NCBI RefSeq assembly: GCF_000695685.1
Contig: NZ_JFFR01000002.1
Span: 558,001 to 622,000 of the forward strand
Origin: Vibrio fortis
GTDB taxonomy: Bacteria > Pseudomonadota > Gammaproteobacteria > Enterobacterales > Vibrionaceae
DNA: 64,000 bases
Direction: 5' to 3'
Shown: in pieces, positions 1 through 8,086 of the stretch
Layout of the letters: each line of letters starts with the position of its first letter
How positions within the stretch are numbered: position 1 is the first letter of the stretch
Made by a program: the position numbers and the translations under genes
Notes under the pieces: generated by a model
Databases searched by the model: none
What the model was told of the DNA's origin: nothing
Seen by the model: only the letters and a program-made list of their open reading frames with translations

Positions 1-1
1 C

Positions 2-739
2 GCGCCTGATATAGACGTGATGGATGCCGTTGAGCGAATTCTATTTTCTAAGAGCCTCAACGCTGGGCAAATTTGTGTCGCACCAGACTACATACTGATC
101 CCTAAAGCGAAAGTTAATGAGTTTGTTGAAGCTTATAAGAGTTACTTCAGAAAACTTTACCCTGCAGGTCTTGAGAGCAAAGAGCTCACATCAGTCATCA
201 ATCAACGTCAGTATGCTCGACTAAAAGGTGTTATTGACGATGCTAAGCAAAAAGGTGCTACCGTTCATACAGTGAGCGAGCAAGCTCAAGACGATGTAAA
301 TCATCGCATGACACCTCATCTACTGACTGACGTCAATGACGACATGATTGCTCTACAAGATGAGTTATTTGGCCCAGTTCTACCGATCGTCCCTTATGAC
401 ACGCTAGACGAAGCGATTGAGTACATCAATGATCGTCCTCGCCCACTGGCGCTATACATCATGAGTCACGAAAGCGAAACGCAGAATGCAATCCTCAACA
501 GAACTCATTCTGGTGGTGTGTGTATTAATGACTCTCTGGTTCACGTCGCCGCTGATGATGCACCGTTTGGCGGAATTGGCCCATCAGGCATGGGGCATTA
601 TCATGGTATCGAAGGATTCAAAACCTTTAGTCACGCTAAAACCGTTCTGAGTCGAGGAAAAATCAACTACACAAAACTGCTGCATCCTCCGTATAATAGC
701 GCGTTCAAGAAATTGATTTTTAAAGTGATTAACCGATGA
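2..739 (+). CDS. coniferyl-aldehyde-type NAD(P)+ aldehyde dehydrogenase, C-terminal part
   Basis: The gene enters from outside the window and its open frame runs from base 2, so only about the last 245 residues of a roughly 470-residue enzyme are visible. It should oxidise an aldehyde to the acid with NAD(P)+. The family's catalytic cysteine is seen in GQICVAPDY, with the Cys codon at 74-76. The downstream ALDH landmarks follow: DELFGPVLP, the loop around SGGVCINDS, and PFGGIGPSGMGHYHG. The pattern fits the CalB (coniferyl aldehyde dehydrogenase) branch, which has a hydrophobic C-terminal tail. The stop overlaps the next start as ATGA, so it is translationally coupled to the TetR regulator. 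Natural substrates in vibrios are not known to me; lipid or aromatic aldehydes are possible. Confidence 0.85.
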   Translation, partial: APDIDVMDAVERILFSKSLNAGQICVAPDYILIPKAKVNEFVEAYKSYFRKLYPAGLESKELTSVINQRQYARLKGVIDDAKQKGATVHTVSEQAQDDVNHRMTPHLLTDVNDDMIALQDELFGPVLPIVPYDTLDEAIEYINDRPRPLALYIMSHESETQNAILNRTHSGGVCINDSLVHVAADDAPFGGIGPSGMGHYHGIEGFKTFSHAKTVLSRGKINYTKLLHPPYNSAFKKLIFKVINR

Positions 740-1317
740 CCACAAAAAGACAGCAGATCTTAGATTCAGCCCTTCAACTCTTTGCCGAACAAGGCGTTGA
801 AGGCACATCTACAGCCCAAATTGCAAAAGCAGCAGGTGTGGCAAAGGCGACTCTGTTTCATCACTTTGAAAACAAATCACTGCTGGTTGATGAGCTTTTT
901 AGAGAGCTGAAGCAAACTCTATTCAATACGATTTTTCAGGGAGTGGACTCATCTTCAGCGCCACTGTACTCAAAAATGAACCAACTTTGGTTAGTCGGGA
1001 TTGATTGGGCTTCGGTTCACCCAGATGCCATGAGATTTTTCTCTAATATTCACTTCCACCCAGCGACAGAAGAGAGACAAAGCATTGTCGCAGAGTTGTT
1101 TATAACATTGGACGAGAATATTCGAGCAGGGCAAAAATCCGGTGAATTGTTGACGTTAGATATTGAACTTGTTCGTCACTTTATCCATAGTCACTTTTTG
1201 ATCTCAGTAAACTGGTTGCTAGACCAAAAGCAGCTCTCGACTGAAGAACAACAGAATTACGTTCAACAGAGTTTTGATATGTGTTGGCGAGCTATTGGCG
1301 GCACACAACCTGATTAG
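736..1317 (+). CDS. TetR/AcrR family transcriptional regulator
   Basis: This 193-residue protein has the TetR layout: an N-terminal helix-turn-helix (about residues 10-55, with TAQIAKAAGVAKATLFHHF followed by KSLL) and a less conserved helical ligand-binding C-terminal half. The start codon overlaps the stop of the aldehyde dehydrogenase gene by four bases. The likely job is therefore ligand-controlled repression of its own operon in response to an aldehyde, fatty acid or related compound. The operator would lie upstream of the dehydrogenase gene, outside the window. Family assignment is firm; the ligand is unknown. Confidence 0.88.
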   Translation: MTTKRQQILDSALQLFAEQGVEGTSTAQIAKAAGVAKATLFHHFENKSLLVDELFRELKQTLFNTIFQGVDSSSAPLYSKMNQLWLVGIDWASVHPDAMRFFSNIHFHPATEERQSIVAELFITLDENIRAGQKSGELLTLDIELVRHFIHSHFLISVNWLLDQKQLSTEEQQNYVQQSFDMCWRAIGGTQPD

Positions 1318-1357
1318 CTTATTAACTGATTAGCTATTAACGTTCATTAAATACAAC

Positions 1358-1382
1358 AAAGCCACCATCAAGGGTGGCTTTT
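1358..1382 (+). terminator. rho-independent terminator after the ALDH-TetR operon
   Basis: AAAGCCACC and GGGTGGCTTTT form a 9 bp stem around a short ATCAA loop, followed by a T run, 40 bases after the TetR stop codon. Confidence 0.85.
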
Positions 1383-1393
1383 CATTTTGTAAA

Positions 1394-2086
1394 TTAACTC
1401 AACGCGTATTCTACACCCTGCTTTGCGTGGATCTCAGTAGTGTCGTACAGAGGTACTTGCGTGTCTTGTTGATTCACCAACAGCGCAATCTCTGTGCAGC
1501 CTAAAATTACAGCTTGAGCACCTTCGGCATATAGCTTGTCAATGATCGTAAGGTACTGCTTCTTAGAGCTTTCTTTAATAACGCCTTTGCAAAGTTCATC
1601 ATAAATGATGGTATGCACTGCATCTTGGTCTTCTGAACTTGGTACTACCACATCCATACCGAATTTATCTTTAAGGCGGCCTTTATAGAAATCTTGCTCC
1701 ATGGTAAAGCGAGTCCCCAATAAACCCGCCTTTTCGATGCCATCCGCTTGCAACACGTTTGCTGTAGCATCCGCGATATGGAGAACTGGAATAGAAATAC
1801 GTGATTCGATCTCTGGTACTACTTTGTGCATCGTATTGGTACATATCATTAGAAAATCGGCACCCGCTTTTTCTACCGACTCTGCTGCATCAGAAAGTAG
1901 AACCGCTGTTTCATCCCATTTTCCTTGGTGTTGAAGCTTTTCGATTTCATCGAAGTTAACACTGAAAAGTACCACTTTTGCTGAATTAAGCCCGCCCAAT
2001 CTCGACTTCACGCCTTCATTGAGTGCTTTATAGTAACTGGCTGTCGACTCCCAACTCATTCCACCTAACAGACCGATCGTTTTCAT
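1394..2086 (-). CDS. aspartate/glutamate racemase family protein (YgeA/RacX-like)
   Basis: This 230-residue protein opens with IGLLGGMSWEST, typical of the Asp/Glu/hydantoin racemase superfamily. Both catalytic cysteines are in place: Cys82 in MICTNTMHK and Cys197 in ILGCTEI. That supports a working PLP-independent two-base racemase making D-amino acids, possibly broad-specificity like E. coli YgeA. The start ATG has an AGGGA ribosome site five bases upstream. It is a single gene converging on the ALDH-TetR operon. Substrate preference cannot be read from the sequence. Confidence 0.88.
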   Translation of the reverse strand: MKTIGLLGGMSWESTASYYKALNEGVKSRLGGLNSAKVVLFSVNFDEIEKLQHQGKWDETAVLLSDAAESVEKAGADFLMICTNTMHKVVPEIESRISIPVLHIADATANVLQADGIEKAGLLGTRFTMEQDFYKGRLKDKFGMDVVVPSSEDQDAVHTIIYDELCKGVIKESSKKQYLTIIDKLYAEGAQAVILGCTEIALLVNQQDTQVPLYDTTEIHAKQGVEYALS

Positions 2087-2250
2087 ACTTCCCTCTACTC
2101 AAATTGAATACATAGCGTTGCTAGAAACCCTGCTCTAATTAATGTTTTATCAAGCAATTTAGTAAGATGCAACATGGTGCAGCCCTCGCAATCATTAGCT
2201 AAGACACGTACACTACCCGCCTAAATGAAACACAATCAGAAGGCTTAGGT

Positions 2251-3489
2251 TTGCAAACTCTAGAACAACTACAATCCGGACAATTATTGGGCTCAACACA
2301 TTTAAAATTGGCTGAAGGCCTTCAAACGTTCCCAATAGAAATCATAGAGCTTGCAGACACCCTCGAAGTGCTCGACCTTTCAGGTAATTCACTATCTGAA
2401 CTTCCACAAGAGCTGGCAAAACTGACCAAGCTGCGCATTATCTTTGCGTCTAATAACAAGTTCACTCACCTTCCAGAGGTGTTGGGTGAACTGCCAAACC
2501 TTGAAATGGTTGGCTTTAAAACGAACCAAATTAAGACGGTAAGTGAACATTCATTACCTACCCAACTACGCTGGTTGATTCTGACTGACAACGCGATTGA
2601 GGTATTGCCAGAAAGCCTAGGACACCGCCCACGACTACAAAAACTGGCGCTAGCAGGCAACCAAATTAAAGCGTTGCCAAAAAGCATGGAAAATCTCAAC
2701 AACCTCGAACTGGTTCGCCTATCTGCTAACCAATTGGCCGAGTTTCCGGAACTACTGATTAAGCTTCCTAAATTAGCGTGGCTAGCATTTGCGGGGAATC
2801 CATTCTGTAAACATCCTAAATCTCTCGATAGCGTACCGCAAGTAAAGACGACGAGTTATCGTTTGAATCAGGTATTGGGGCAAGGTGCGAGTGGCGTTAT
2901 CTCTCATGCAAACTGGGTTGATGACAAGTTTGACTTTCCAAACGAAGTAGCAGTTAAAGTATTTAAAGGTGAAGTGACTAGTGATGGGTATCCACATGAT
3001 GAATTAGAAGCATGTCTTCAAGCAGGTCATCACGATAATCTTGTTAAGTCGATTGCACAAGTGGATGATGGCGACGACCTAGCATTGGTTATGGAGCTCA
3101 TCCCTGAAAGCTATTACAACCTAGGGCTGCCGCCAACACTCGAAACTTGTACGCGTGATACTTTCCCAGAAGGTTTCGAACTACCTATCGAGCAAGTCAA
3201 CAACATCGTTACCCAGATGATTGATGTGTTTAATCATTTACACGACAACAAGGTTTGTCATGGCGACCTATACGCACACAACACCTTGGTCAATAAGCAG
3301 GGTCAGATGATCTTCGGCGACTTTGGTGCTGCAACCATCTATGGATACCTAACTACAGAACAACAGCAAGGCATTCGCCGTATTGAAGCTCGTGCTTTGA
3401 AACACTTCATAGATGATCTACTGACAATTTGTGCCAAGCAAGACCTTGAGAGTGAACTGTACTCACGCCTTGCTAGCTTCAATGCTTAG
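2251..3489 (+). CDS. leucine-rich-repeat protein kinase
   Basis: This 412-residue cytoplasmic protein has two parts. Residues about 35-190 hold seven or so leucine-rich repeats (for example LEVLDLSGNSLSELP and LQKLALAGNQIKALP). Residues about 203-400 form a small eukaryotic-like kinase: glycine loop GQGASG (210-215), ATP lysine in VAVKVFKG (Lys236), a helix-C glutamate near residue 251, catalytic HGDLYAHN (Asp339, Asn344) and DFG at 357-359. The usual HRD arginine is Gly, so it is not an RD kinase and activation-loop phosphorylation is probably not required. All residues needed for phosphotransfer are present. The TTG start is supported by AGAAGG at 2238-2243, seven bases upstream. There is no signal peptide or membrane segment. 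Substrate unknown; the repeats probably recruit it. Confidence 0.85.
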   Translation: MQTLEQLQSGQLLGSTHLKLAEGLQTFPIEIIELADTLEVLDLSGNSLSELPQELAKLTKLRIIFASNNKFTHLPEVLGELPNLEMVGFKTNQIKTVSEHSLPTQLRWLILTDNAIEVLPESLGHRPRLQKLALAGNQIKALPKSMENLNNLELVRLSANQLAEFPELLIKLPKLAWLAFAGNPFCKHPKSLDSVPQVKTTSYRLNQVLGQGASGVISHANWVDDKFDFPNEVAVKVFKGEVTSDGYPHDELEACLQAGHHDNLVKSIAQVDDGDDLALVMELIPESYYNLGLPPTLETCTRDTFPEGFELPIEQVNNIVTQMIDVFNHLHDNKVCHGDLYAHNTLVNKQGQMIFGDFGAATIYGYLTTEQQQGIRRIEARALKHFIDDLLTICAKQDLESELYSRLASFNA

Positions 3490-3544
3490 TCACCAGATAA
3501 AGACTCTAAAACAAAGAAAGCACAACGCGCGTGCTAAAAACGAC

Positions 3545-3572
3545 AAAGCCAACATCACTGTTGGCTTTTTTA
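3545..3572 (+). terminator. terminator between the converging LRR-kinase and 149-residue genes
   Basis: AAAGCCAACA and TGTTGGCTTTTTTA pair around TCAC, with a T run on the plus strand. The minus strand also carries a weaker T-rich tail, so it may serve both converging genes. Confidence 0.85.
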
Positions 3573-3596
3573 TTGGATTACGAAGCGACTTGGCTT

Positions 3597-4046
3597 TTAA
3601 CTCTCTACCTGAACCAGCTTTAAGTATGAGTGCAGCTCTTCATTTTTGTATTCCACAGCAGAGTGAATATTGAGGTCGCCATTAGCTACTACAGCAAATT
3701 GGTAGCGATTATCGCCCTTGATGATTTCAACATGCAGCAAACCTTCTTTGAGATGCCAATGCCCTTTCGTCTCAAAACGGTCAAACAAGCGATACTCATT
3801 TAAAGTGCCATCATTGTGAAAGTGTACCTCTGTAATATAGCCACCAGGACAGCTCTTCACCCAAACTCGGTTTTCGATATCACTGATAACAAAATCGCGC
3901 TTAGTTTCGCGCCAAGCCAAAAAGGCTTCGCTATCGTAAAGAGCGATATTAAGATCAGTGCGAGAGATTAACGGCTGATCAGTTTGCTCACGGCAATAAA
4001 GTTGCAACAGGATTTGCTGTACCGTGTGATTCTGTAACTGAGCCAT
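3597..4046 (-). CDS. conserved hypothetical protein, 149 residues
   Basis: I do not recognise a named family. The protein is soluble, with no signal peptide or membrane segment. It has an N-terminal helical region (VQQILLQLYCREQTD) followed by a run of alternating hydrophobic strands (RVWVKSCPGGYITEVHFH, then GHWHLKEGLLHVEII), suggesting a small beta-rich fold. I chose the ATG at 4046 rather than a GTG six bases upstream because the strong GAGGGGAA ribosome site sits six bases from the ATG and only one from the GTG. It runs codirectionally with the ASCH-domain gene behind it, 50 bp away. Confidence 0.75.
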   Translation of the reverse strand: MAQLQNHTVQQILLQLYCREQTDQPLISRTDLNIALYDSEAFLAWRETKRDFVISDIENRVWVKSCPGGYITEVHFHNDGTLNEYRLFDRFETKGHWHLKEGLLHVEIIKGDNRYQFAVVANGDLNIHSAVEYKNEELHSYLKLVQVES

Positions 4047-4096
4047 TAACACTTCCCCTCAATCAATCTATTTAGCTATCAACGCTTTACTTACAA

Positions 4097-4411
4097 TTAA
4101 ACCAGCTCGTAGGAGACAACGTACAGTTGAGAAATACCTGGGTAGATATCTTGAATAACGTCTTTAAGTACTTGCAGCGTCATGTTTTCTTGTTGAGCGT
4201 GGAACTCCCCCAGCTCATCAAACAAAATCGGCTCGACGCTAATGATTTTAAGGCTACAGAATACACGCCCCTCTTCTAACGTTGATACTTCTACAACGCT
4301 ACCCGGTTGGTAATCACGCTCAGATTCGTCACGGATGGTAATAGTCTTTTTACCTGAAAGAATGTCAGCTTCAAAACGCTCAAAGAACGTCATAGTGGTT
4401 GGTGCGGCCAT
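4097..4411 (-). CDS. yqfB: N4-acetylcytidine amidohydrolase, ASCH domain (YqfB)
   Basis: A 104-residue protein closely matching E. coli YqfB along its length: TFFERFEADILSGKKTITIR at the N-terminus, then RDESE, and the C-terminal IYPGISQLYVVSYEL. The ASCH fold hydrolyses N4-acetylcytidine to cytidine. The conserved Lys of GKKTITIR and the Glu of QQENMTL correspond to catalytic residues described for the E. coli enzyme. I placed the start at the ATG at 4411, which matches the E. coli N-terminus, instead of a TTG three codons upstream. The ribosome site is weak. Confidence 0.88.
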   Translation of the reverse strand: MAAPTTMTFFERFEADILSGKKTITIRDESERDYQPGSVVEVSTLEEGRVFCSLKIISVEPILFDELGEFHAQQENMTLQVLKDVIQDIYPGISQLYVVSYELV

Positions 4412-4530
4412 GGATTTCAATCACTTGTCATTAAAGGTTTAGATACTTGTTTATATACCAGAATATCTAACGAAGCGAATGAAAATTGGATTTGAGATGC
4501 GAGAGAATATGACAAGGCCAAATTGCGGGC

Positions 4531-4559
4531 AATAAAAAAGGAGAGCCTAAGCTCTCCTT
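4531..4559 (-). terminator. terminator of the thrS-infC-rpmI-rplT operon
   Basis: Read on the minus strand, AAGGAGAGC and GCTCTCCTT form a 9 bp stem with a 4-base loop and then TTTTTTATT. It lies 27 bases after the rplT stop. Confidence 0.92.
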
Positions 4560-4585
4560 CTCTTAATCCTAAATGCAAACTCTAA

Positions 4586-4939
4586 TTAAAGAGCAGCTTT
4601 TGCTTTTTCAACTAGAACTGCGAATGCAGCTTTGTCGAATACCGCGATGTCAGCAAGGATCTTACGGTCGATCTCGATAGATGCTTTCTTAAGACCGTTG
4701 ATGAAACGGCTGTAAGATAGACCATTCTGACGAGATGCAGCGTTGATACGTGCAATCCATAGTTGACGGAATTGACGTTTCTTGTTGCGACGGTCACGGT
4801 AAGCGTATTGACCAGCTTTAGTAACTGCTTGGAAAGCTACGCGGTAAACACGAGAACGTGCACCGTAGTAACCTTTAGCTTGTTTTAGAACTTTCTTATG
4901 ACGTGCACGAGCTTGTACACCACGTTTTACGCGAGGCAT
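4586..4939 (-). CDS. rplT: 50S ribosomal protein L20
   Basis: This 117-residue, very basic protein is a full-length L20: it starts [18 protein letters not shown], continues with [15 protein letters not shown] and ends [16 protein letters not shown]20 binds 23S rRNA early in large-subunit assembly. In E. coli it also represses rpmI-rplT translation by binding its own mRNA. It is the last gene of the operon, 41 bp after rpmI, with AGGAGA seven bases before the ATG. Confidence 0.98.
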   Translation of the reverse strand: MPRVKRGVQARARHKKVLKQAKGYYGARSRVYRVAFQAVTKAGQYAYRDRRNKKRQFRQLWIARINAASRQNGLSYSRFINGLKKASIEIDRKILADIAVFDKAAFAVLVEKAKAAL

Positions 4940-4980
4940 TATGCTTCTCCTAAACTAAACGATTATTAAACTAAAAAGAA

Positions 4981-5175
4981 TTAAGCGTATGGCATCATAC
5001 GAGCAACTGCAGCCACTTCACACTTAGGAAGGATTGCATTTGGACGTAGCTGACGCTTGTTCTTAGTAGTACGCTTAGTCAGGATGTGACGTTTACCAGC
5101 GTGCTTAAACTTAATACCACCAGCAGTTTTCTGGAAACGCTTAGCAGCACCTTTGTTGGTTTTCATCTTAGGCAT
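4981..5175 (-). CDS. rpmI: 50S ribosomal protein L35
   Basis: A 64-residue basic protein with the L35 signature: [17 protein letters not shown], then the lysine/arginine-rich [20 protein letters not shown]. It is a structural component of the large ribosomal subunit. Position between infC and rplT matches the gammaproteobacterial order. GGAG precedes the ATG by eight bases. In E. coli its translation is blocked by L20; whether the same fold exists here I could not settle by eye. Confidence 0.98.
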   Translation of the reverse strand: MPKMKTNKGAAKRFQKTAGGIKFKHAGKRHILTKRTTKNKRQLRPNAILPKCEVAAVARMMPYA

Positions 5176-5226
5176 GATGAATAACTCCGCATTGTTGAGT
5201 TGTTAATAACAATAGTAATTAGGGCG

Positions 5227-5256
5227 AATAAAACCCCGCAACCAGAGGCTGCAGGG
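5227..5256 (-). terminator. intercistronic terminator or attenuator between infC and rpmI
   Basis: On the minus strand CCCTGCA pairs with TGCGGGG (one G-U pair) and is followed by TTTTATT. It sits 25 bases after the infC stop. It probably reduces or separates transcription of the ribosomal protein pair from infC rather than ending it fully. Confidence 0.65.
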
Positions 5257-5280
5257 TTCAATTACTTGCAAAGCCGTTAA

Positions 5281-5832
5281 TTACTTCTTTTTAGGGGCCA
5301 ATACCATGATCATTTGGCGGCCTTCGATTCGAGTCGGGAAAGATTCTACAACAGCTAAATCTACTGTATCTTCTTTCAGACGATTCAAAACGTCGACACC
5401 GATGTCTTGGTGAGCCATTTCGCGGCCACGGAAGCGAATTGTTACCTTCACTTTGTTGCCGTCTTCTAGGAAACGCGTCAGGTTGCGTAGTTTTACCTGA
5501 TAGTCTCCAATGTCAGTTCCAGGACGGAATTTTACTTCCTTAATCTGAATCTGCTTTTGCTTCTTCTTCTGCTCTTTCGCAGCTTTGCTCTTCTCGAAGA
5601 GGAACTTACCGTAGTCCATCACACGACAAACTGGCGGCTCGGCGTTAGGGCTGATCTCTACAAGATCCATACCAGCTTCTACAGCTGCATCAAGCGCTTC
5701 TTGGATAGAAACGATACCAACGGCTTCACCGTCAGCGCCTGTTAGACGAACTTCACGAACGCCACGAATTTCACCGTTTAAACGATGCTGGTTTTGTTTG
5801 GCCGGTTGTTGGCCACGTCTTCCGCCTTTAAT
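5281..5832 (-). CDS. infC: translation initiation factor IF-3 (AUU start)
   Basis: The encoded 183-residue protein matches IF-3: an N-terminal domain ([38 protein letters not shown]), a lysine-rich linker ([14 protein letters not shown]) and the C-terminal domain ending REMAHQD then [10 protein letters not shown]. The only sensible start is ATT at 5830-5832, preceded by GGAGG with an eight-base gap. This is the known rare start that lets IF-3 repress its own translation. It lies three bases after the thrS stop, the same spacing as in E. coli as far as I recall. A start at the first internal ATG would remove about 54 residues of the essential N-domain. Confidence 0.96.
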   Translation of the reverse strand: MKGGRRGQQPAKQNQHRLNGEIRGVREVRLTGADGEAVGIVSIQEALDAAVEAGMDLVEISPNAEPPVCRVMDYGKFLFEKSKAAKEQKKKQKQIQIKEVKFRPGTDIGDYQVKLRNLTRFLEDGNKVKVTIRFRGREMAHQDIGVDVLNRLKEDTVDLAVVESFPTRIEGRQMIMVLAPKKK

Positions 5833-5845
5833 AGCTTATTCCTCC
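5830..5845 (-). promoter_or_regulatory. infC: infC initiation site: strong SD with ATT start codon
   Basis: GGAGG at 5841-5845 lies inside the last codons of thrS, and ATT follows at 5830-5832. In E. coli IF-3 discriminates against its own AUU codon, so low IF-3 raises infC translation. Conservation of the codon here implies the same feedback. Confidence 0.9.
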
Positions 5846-7764
5846 AGATTGAGCTTACGGCTTGAAACCTCGGCTTGGATGTAAGAAATAAAGTCATCCA
5901 CTTTAAACTTGCCTAGGTCTTTACCTTTACGTGTACGTACTGCAATTTCACCGGCTTCCATTTCTTGGTCACCACATACAAGCATGAACGGTACACGTTT
6001 CAAAGTGTGTTCGCGAATTTTAAAGCCAATCTTCTCATTTCTCAAGTCTGCTTTGACTCTAAATCCACTTTTTTGCAGTTTTTTCGTAATTTCTTGTACG
6101 TATTCCGACTGTTTGTCGGTAATGCCCATTACAACTGCTTGTTCTGGCGCCAACCACGTTGGGAAGAAGCCAGCGTATTCTTCAATTAGAATACCGATGA
6201 AGCGCTCTAGAGAACCTAAAATCGCGCGGTGAATCATAACTGGCGTGTGACGCTCGTTATCTTCACCAACGTAAGTTGCACCTAGACGCTCTGGTAATGC
6301 AAAATCGAGCTGCACTGTACCACATTGCCATGCACGGTCCAAACAATCATGCAAAGTAAATTCAATCTTAGGACCGTAGAACGCGCCCTCACCTTCTTGA
6401 ATCTCGTATGCAATTTCCATTGACTCTAGTGCAAGCTTAAGGTCAGCCTCAGCGCGGTCCCACATTTCGTCAGAACCTACACGTTGCTCTGGACGAGTAG
6501 ACAGCTTAACAACAATGTTTTCGAAACCGAAAGTTGTGTAAGTGTCGTAAACCATTTCAATACAAGCTTTAACTTCTTGTTGAACTTGGTCTTCAGTACA
6601 GAATACGTGAGCATCATCTTGAGTAAAGCCACGAACACGCATGATGCCGTGAAGCGCACCAGATGGCTCGTTACGGTGACAAGAGCCGAACTCAGCCATA
6701 CGTAGCGGTAGATCACGGTAAGATTTAAGACCTTGGTTGAAGATCTGTACGTGACCTGGGCAGTTCATTGGCTTGATAGCGTATTCACGGTTCTCTGAAG
6801 ATGTTGTGAACATCGCTTCTGCGTATTTGTCCCAGTGACCAGAGCGTTCCCAAAGTACACGGTCCATCATTAGTGGGCCTTTTACTTCTTGGTAATCGTA
6901 CTCAGTCAGTTTTTGACGTACAAACACTTCTAGTTCACGGAAAATAGTCCAACCGTTGTGGTGCCAGAACACCATGCCTGGTGCTTCTTGCTGCATGTGG
7001 AATAGATCCAATGCTTTACCAATCTTACGGTGGTCACGCTTTGCTGCTTCTTCTAGACGAACTAGGTGAGCTTTAAGCGCTTTTTTATCGTGGAATGCAG
7101 TACCGTAGATACGTTGCAGCATCTTGTTGTCACTGTTACCACGCCAGTAAGCACCCGCTACGTTAAGTAGAGTGAAGTGCTGACAGAAACCCATATGTGG
7201 TACGTGTGGACCACGACACATATCGATGTATTCTTCATGGTGGTATAGGCCTGGACGGTCGTCTTTAGAAACGTTCTCGTCTAGGATTTCCATTTTGTAT
7301 GTTTCGCCGCGAGCTTCGAAAGCATCACGCGCTTCCTGCCAGCTAACTTTCTTCTTAACAACCTGGTACTTGGTCTTAGCCAGCTCTTTCATGCGCTTTT
7401 CAATCTTCTCAAGATCTTCTTGCGTTAGAGAGTGCTCTAGGTCGATGTCGTAGTAGAAGCCATTGTCGATCGTTGGACCGATCGCCATTTTCGCTTCTGG
7501 GAATAGCTGCTTAACCGCGTGACCAAGAAGGTGAGCACAAGAGTGACGTACAATTTCAAGACCATCAACTTCATCTTTAGCTGTGATGATTTCTAGGCTT
7601 GCATCGTTCTCGATTAGGTCGCAAGCATCAACACGCTCGCCATCTACACGACCAGCAATGGTTGCTTTCGCAAGACCAGGACCGATTGATAGGGCAACAT
7701 CTAGAGTTGATACAGGGTTGTCAAATTGACGCTGACTGCCGTCAGGAAGAGTAATAATTGGCAT
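5836..7764 (-). CDS. thrS: threonine-tRNA ligase
   Basis: A 642-residue class II synthetase of the same length as E. coli ThrRS. The order is TGS domain ([14 protein letters not shown], then DACDLIEND), editing domain with its zinc-type HxxxH ([10 protein letters not shown]) and MCRGPHVPH, then the catalytic core ([34 protein letters not shown]) and an anticodon-binding domain ending SRKLNLEE. Start is the ATG at 7764, which matches E. coli and has AAAGGA seven bases upstream; a TTG-type start 13 codons earlier would lie inside the regulatory leader. It is first in the operon with infC, rpmI and rplT. The leader suggests ThrRS autoregulation. Confidence 0.98.
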   Translation of the reverse strand: MPIITLPDGSQRQFDNPVSTLDVALSIGPGLAKATIAGRVDGERVDACDLIENDASLEIITAKDEVDGLEIVRHSCAHLLGHAVKQLFPEAKMAIGPTIDNGFYYDIDLEHSLTQEDLEKIEKRMKELAKTKYQVVKKKVSWQEARDAFEARGETYKMEILDENVSKDDRPGLYHHEEYIDMCRGPHVPHMGFCQHFTLLNVAGAYWRGNSDNKMLQRIYGTAFHDKKALKAHLVRLEEAAKRDHRKIGKALDLFHMQQEAPGMVFWHHNGWTIFRELEVFVRQKLTEYDYQEVKGPLMMDRVLWERSGHWDKYAEAMFTTSSENREYAIKPMNCPGHVQIFNQGLKSYRDLPLRMAEFGSCHRNEPSGALHGIMRVRGFTQDDAHVFCTEDQVQQEVKACIEMVYDTYTTFGFENIVVKLSTRPEQRVGSDEMWDRAEADLKLALESMEIAYEIQEGEGAFYGPKIEFTLHDCLDRAWQCGTVQLDFALPERLGATYVGEDNERHTPVMIHRAILGSLERFIGILIEEYAGFFPTWLAPEQAVVMGITDKQSEYVQEITKKLQKSGFRVKADLRNEKIGFKIREHTLKRVPFMLVCGDQEMEAGEIAVRTRKGKDLGKFKVDDFISYIQAEVSSRKLNLEE

Positions 7765-7784
7765 TATTTGTCCTTTACAGTGGT

Positions 7785-7801
7785 GTTGCACACCAAGCAA
7801 C
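7785..7801 (-). promoter_or_regulatory. thrS: thrS translational operator: threonine anticodon-arm mimic
   Basis: On the minus strand GTTGC, loop TTGGTGT, GCAAC makes exactly a 5 bp stem with a 7-base loop, like a tRNA anticodon arm. In tRNA numbering the loop has U33 followed by GGU, a threonine anticodon, then G37. It lies about 20-37 bases before the start codon, just upstream of the ribosome site. In E. coli ThrRS binds such a mimic and blocks ribosome binding. Confidence 0.82.
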
Positions 7802-7828
7802 ACATGAAAATGTTTAATATATGTCGGT

Positions 7829-7848
7829 CAACCAAGCGGAGTTGGTTG
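7829..7848 (-). promoter_or_regulatory. thrS: second hairpin of the thrS leader (domain-4-like)
   Basis: CAACCAA and TTGGTTG form a perfect 7 bp stem around CTCCGC, 27 bases upstream of the anticodon mimic. It corresponds in place to the second stem-loop of the E. coli thrS operator; that equivalence is inference. Confidence 0.65.
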
Positions 7849-7869
7849 GGGATATATGAATAAGTAAAA

Positions 7870-7957
7870 CTCACTTTTCAAGAAACAAATACAGATGCCT
7901 CTTTAAAAAGTGAGCGAGCATTGTAACGAATTCATATTAAATAACAATGACCGCTTT
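7870..7957 (-). promoter_or_regulatory. thrS: probable thrS promoter and 5' leader inverted repeat
   Basis: On the minus strand TTGTTA (7957-7952) and TACAAT (7935-7930), 16 bases apart, form a plausible sigma70 promoter. The expected transcript start falls at about 7923. The transcript would begin with a 9 bp inverted repeat, CTCACTTTT (7924-7916) with AAAAGTGAG (7878-7870), enclosing 37 bases and followed by TTTTAC. The role of this first hairpin is unknown; it could protect the 5' end or act as an attenuator. The gene-free stretch 7765-8086 is otherwise filled by the leader hairpins and a short gap before the divergent gene. Confidence 0.5.
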
Positions 7958-8086
7958 CTGTCGTGTACTTCCGGTAAGCACGAAAAACCAAGAATTCAAA
8001 CAAAAAAACAAAAGTTAATAAGATGTTAAAGCTCTCTTTTACCACTAAGCTTAACTTACTATCGCTAGTTAGCCTTGGGGGTGGGA

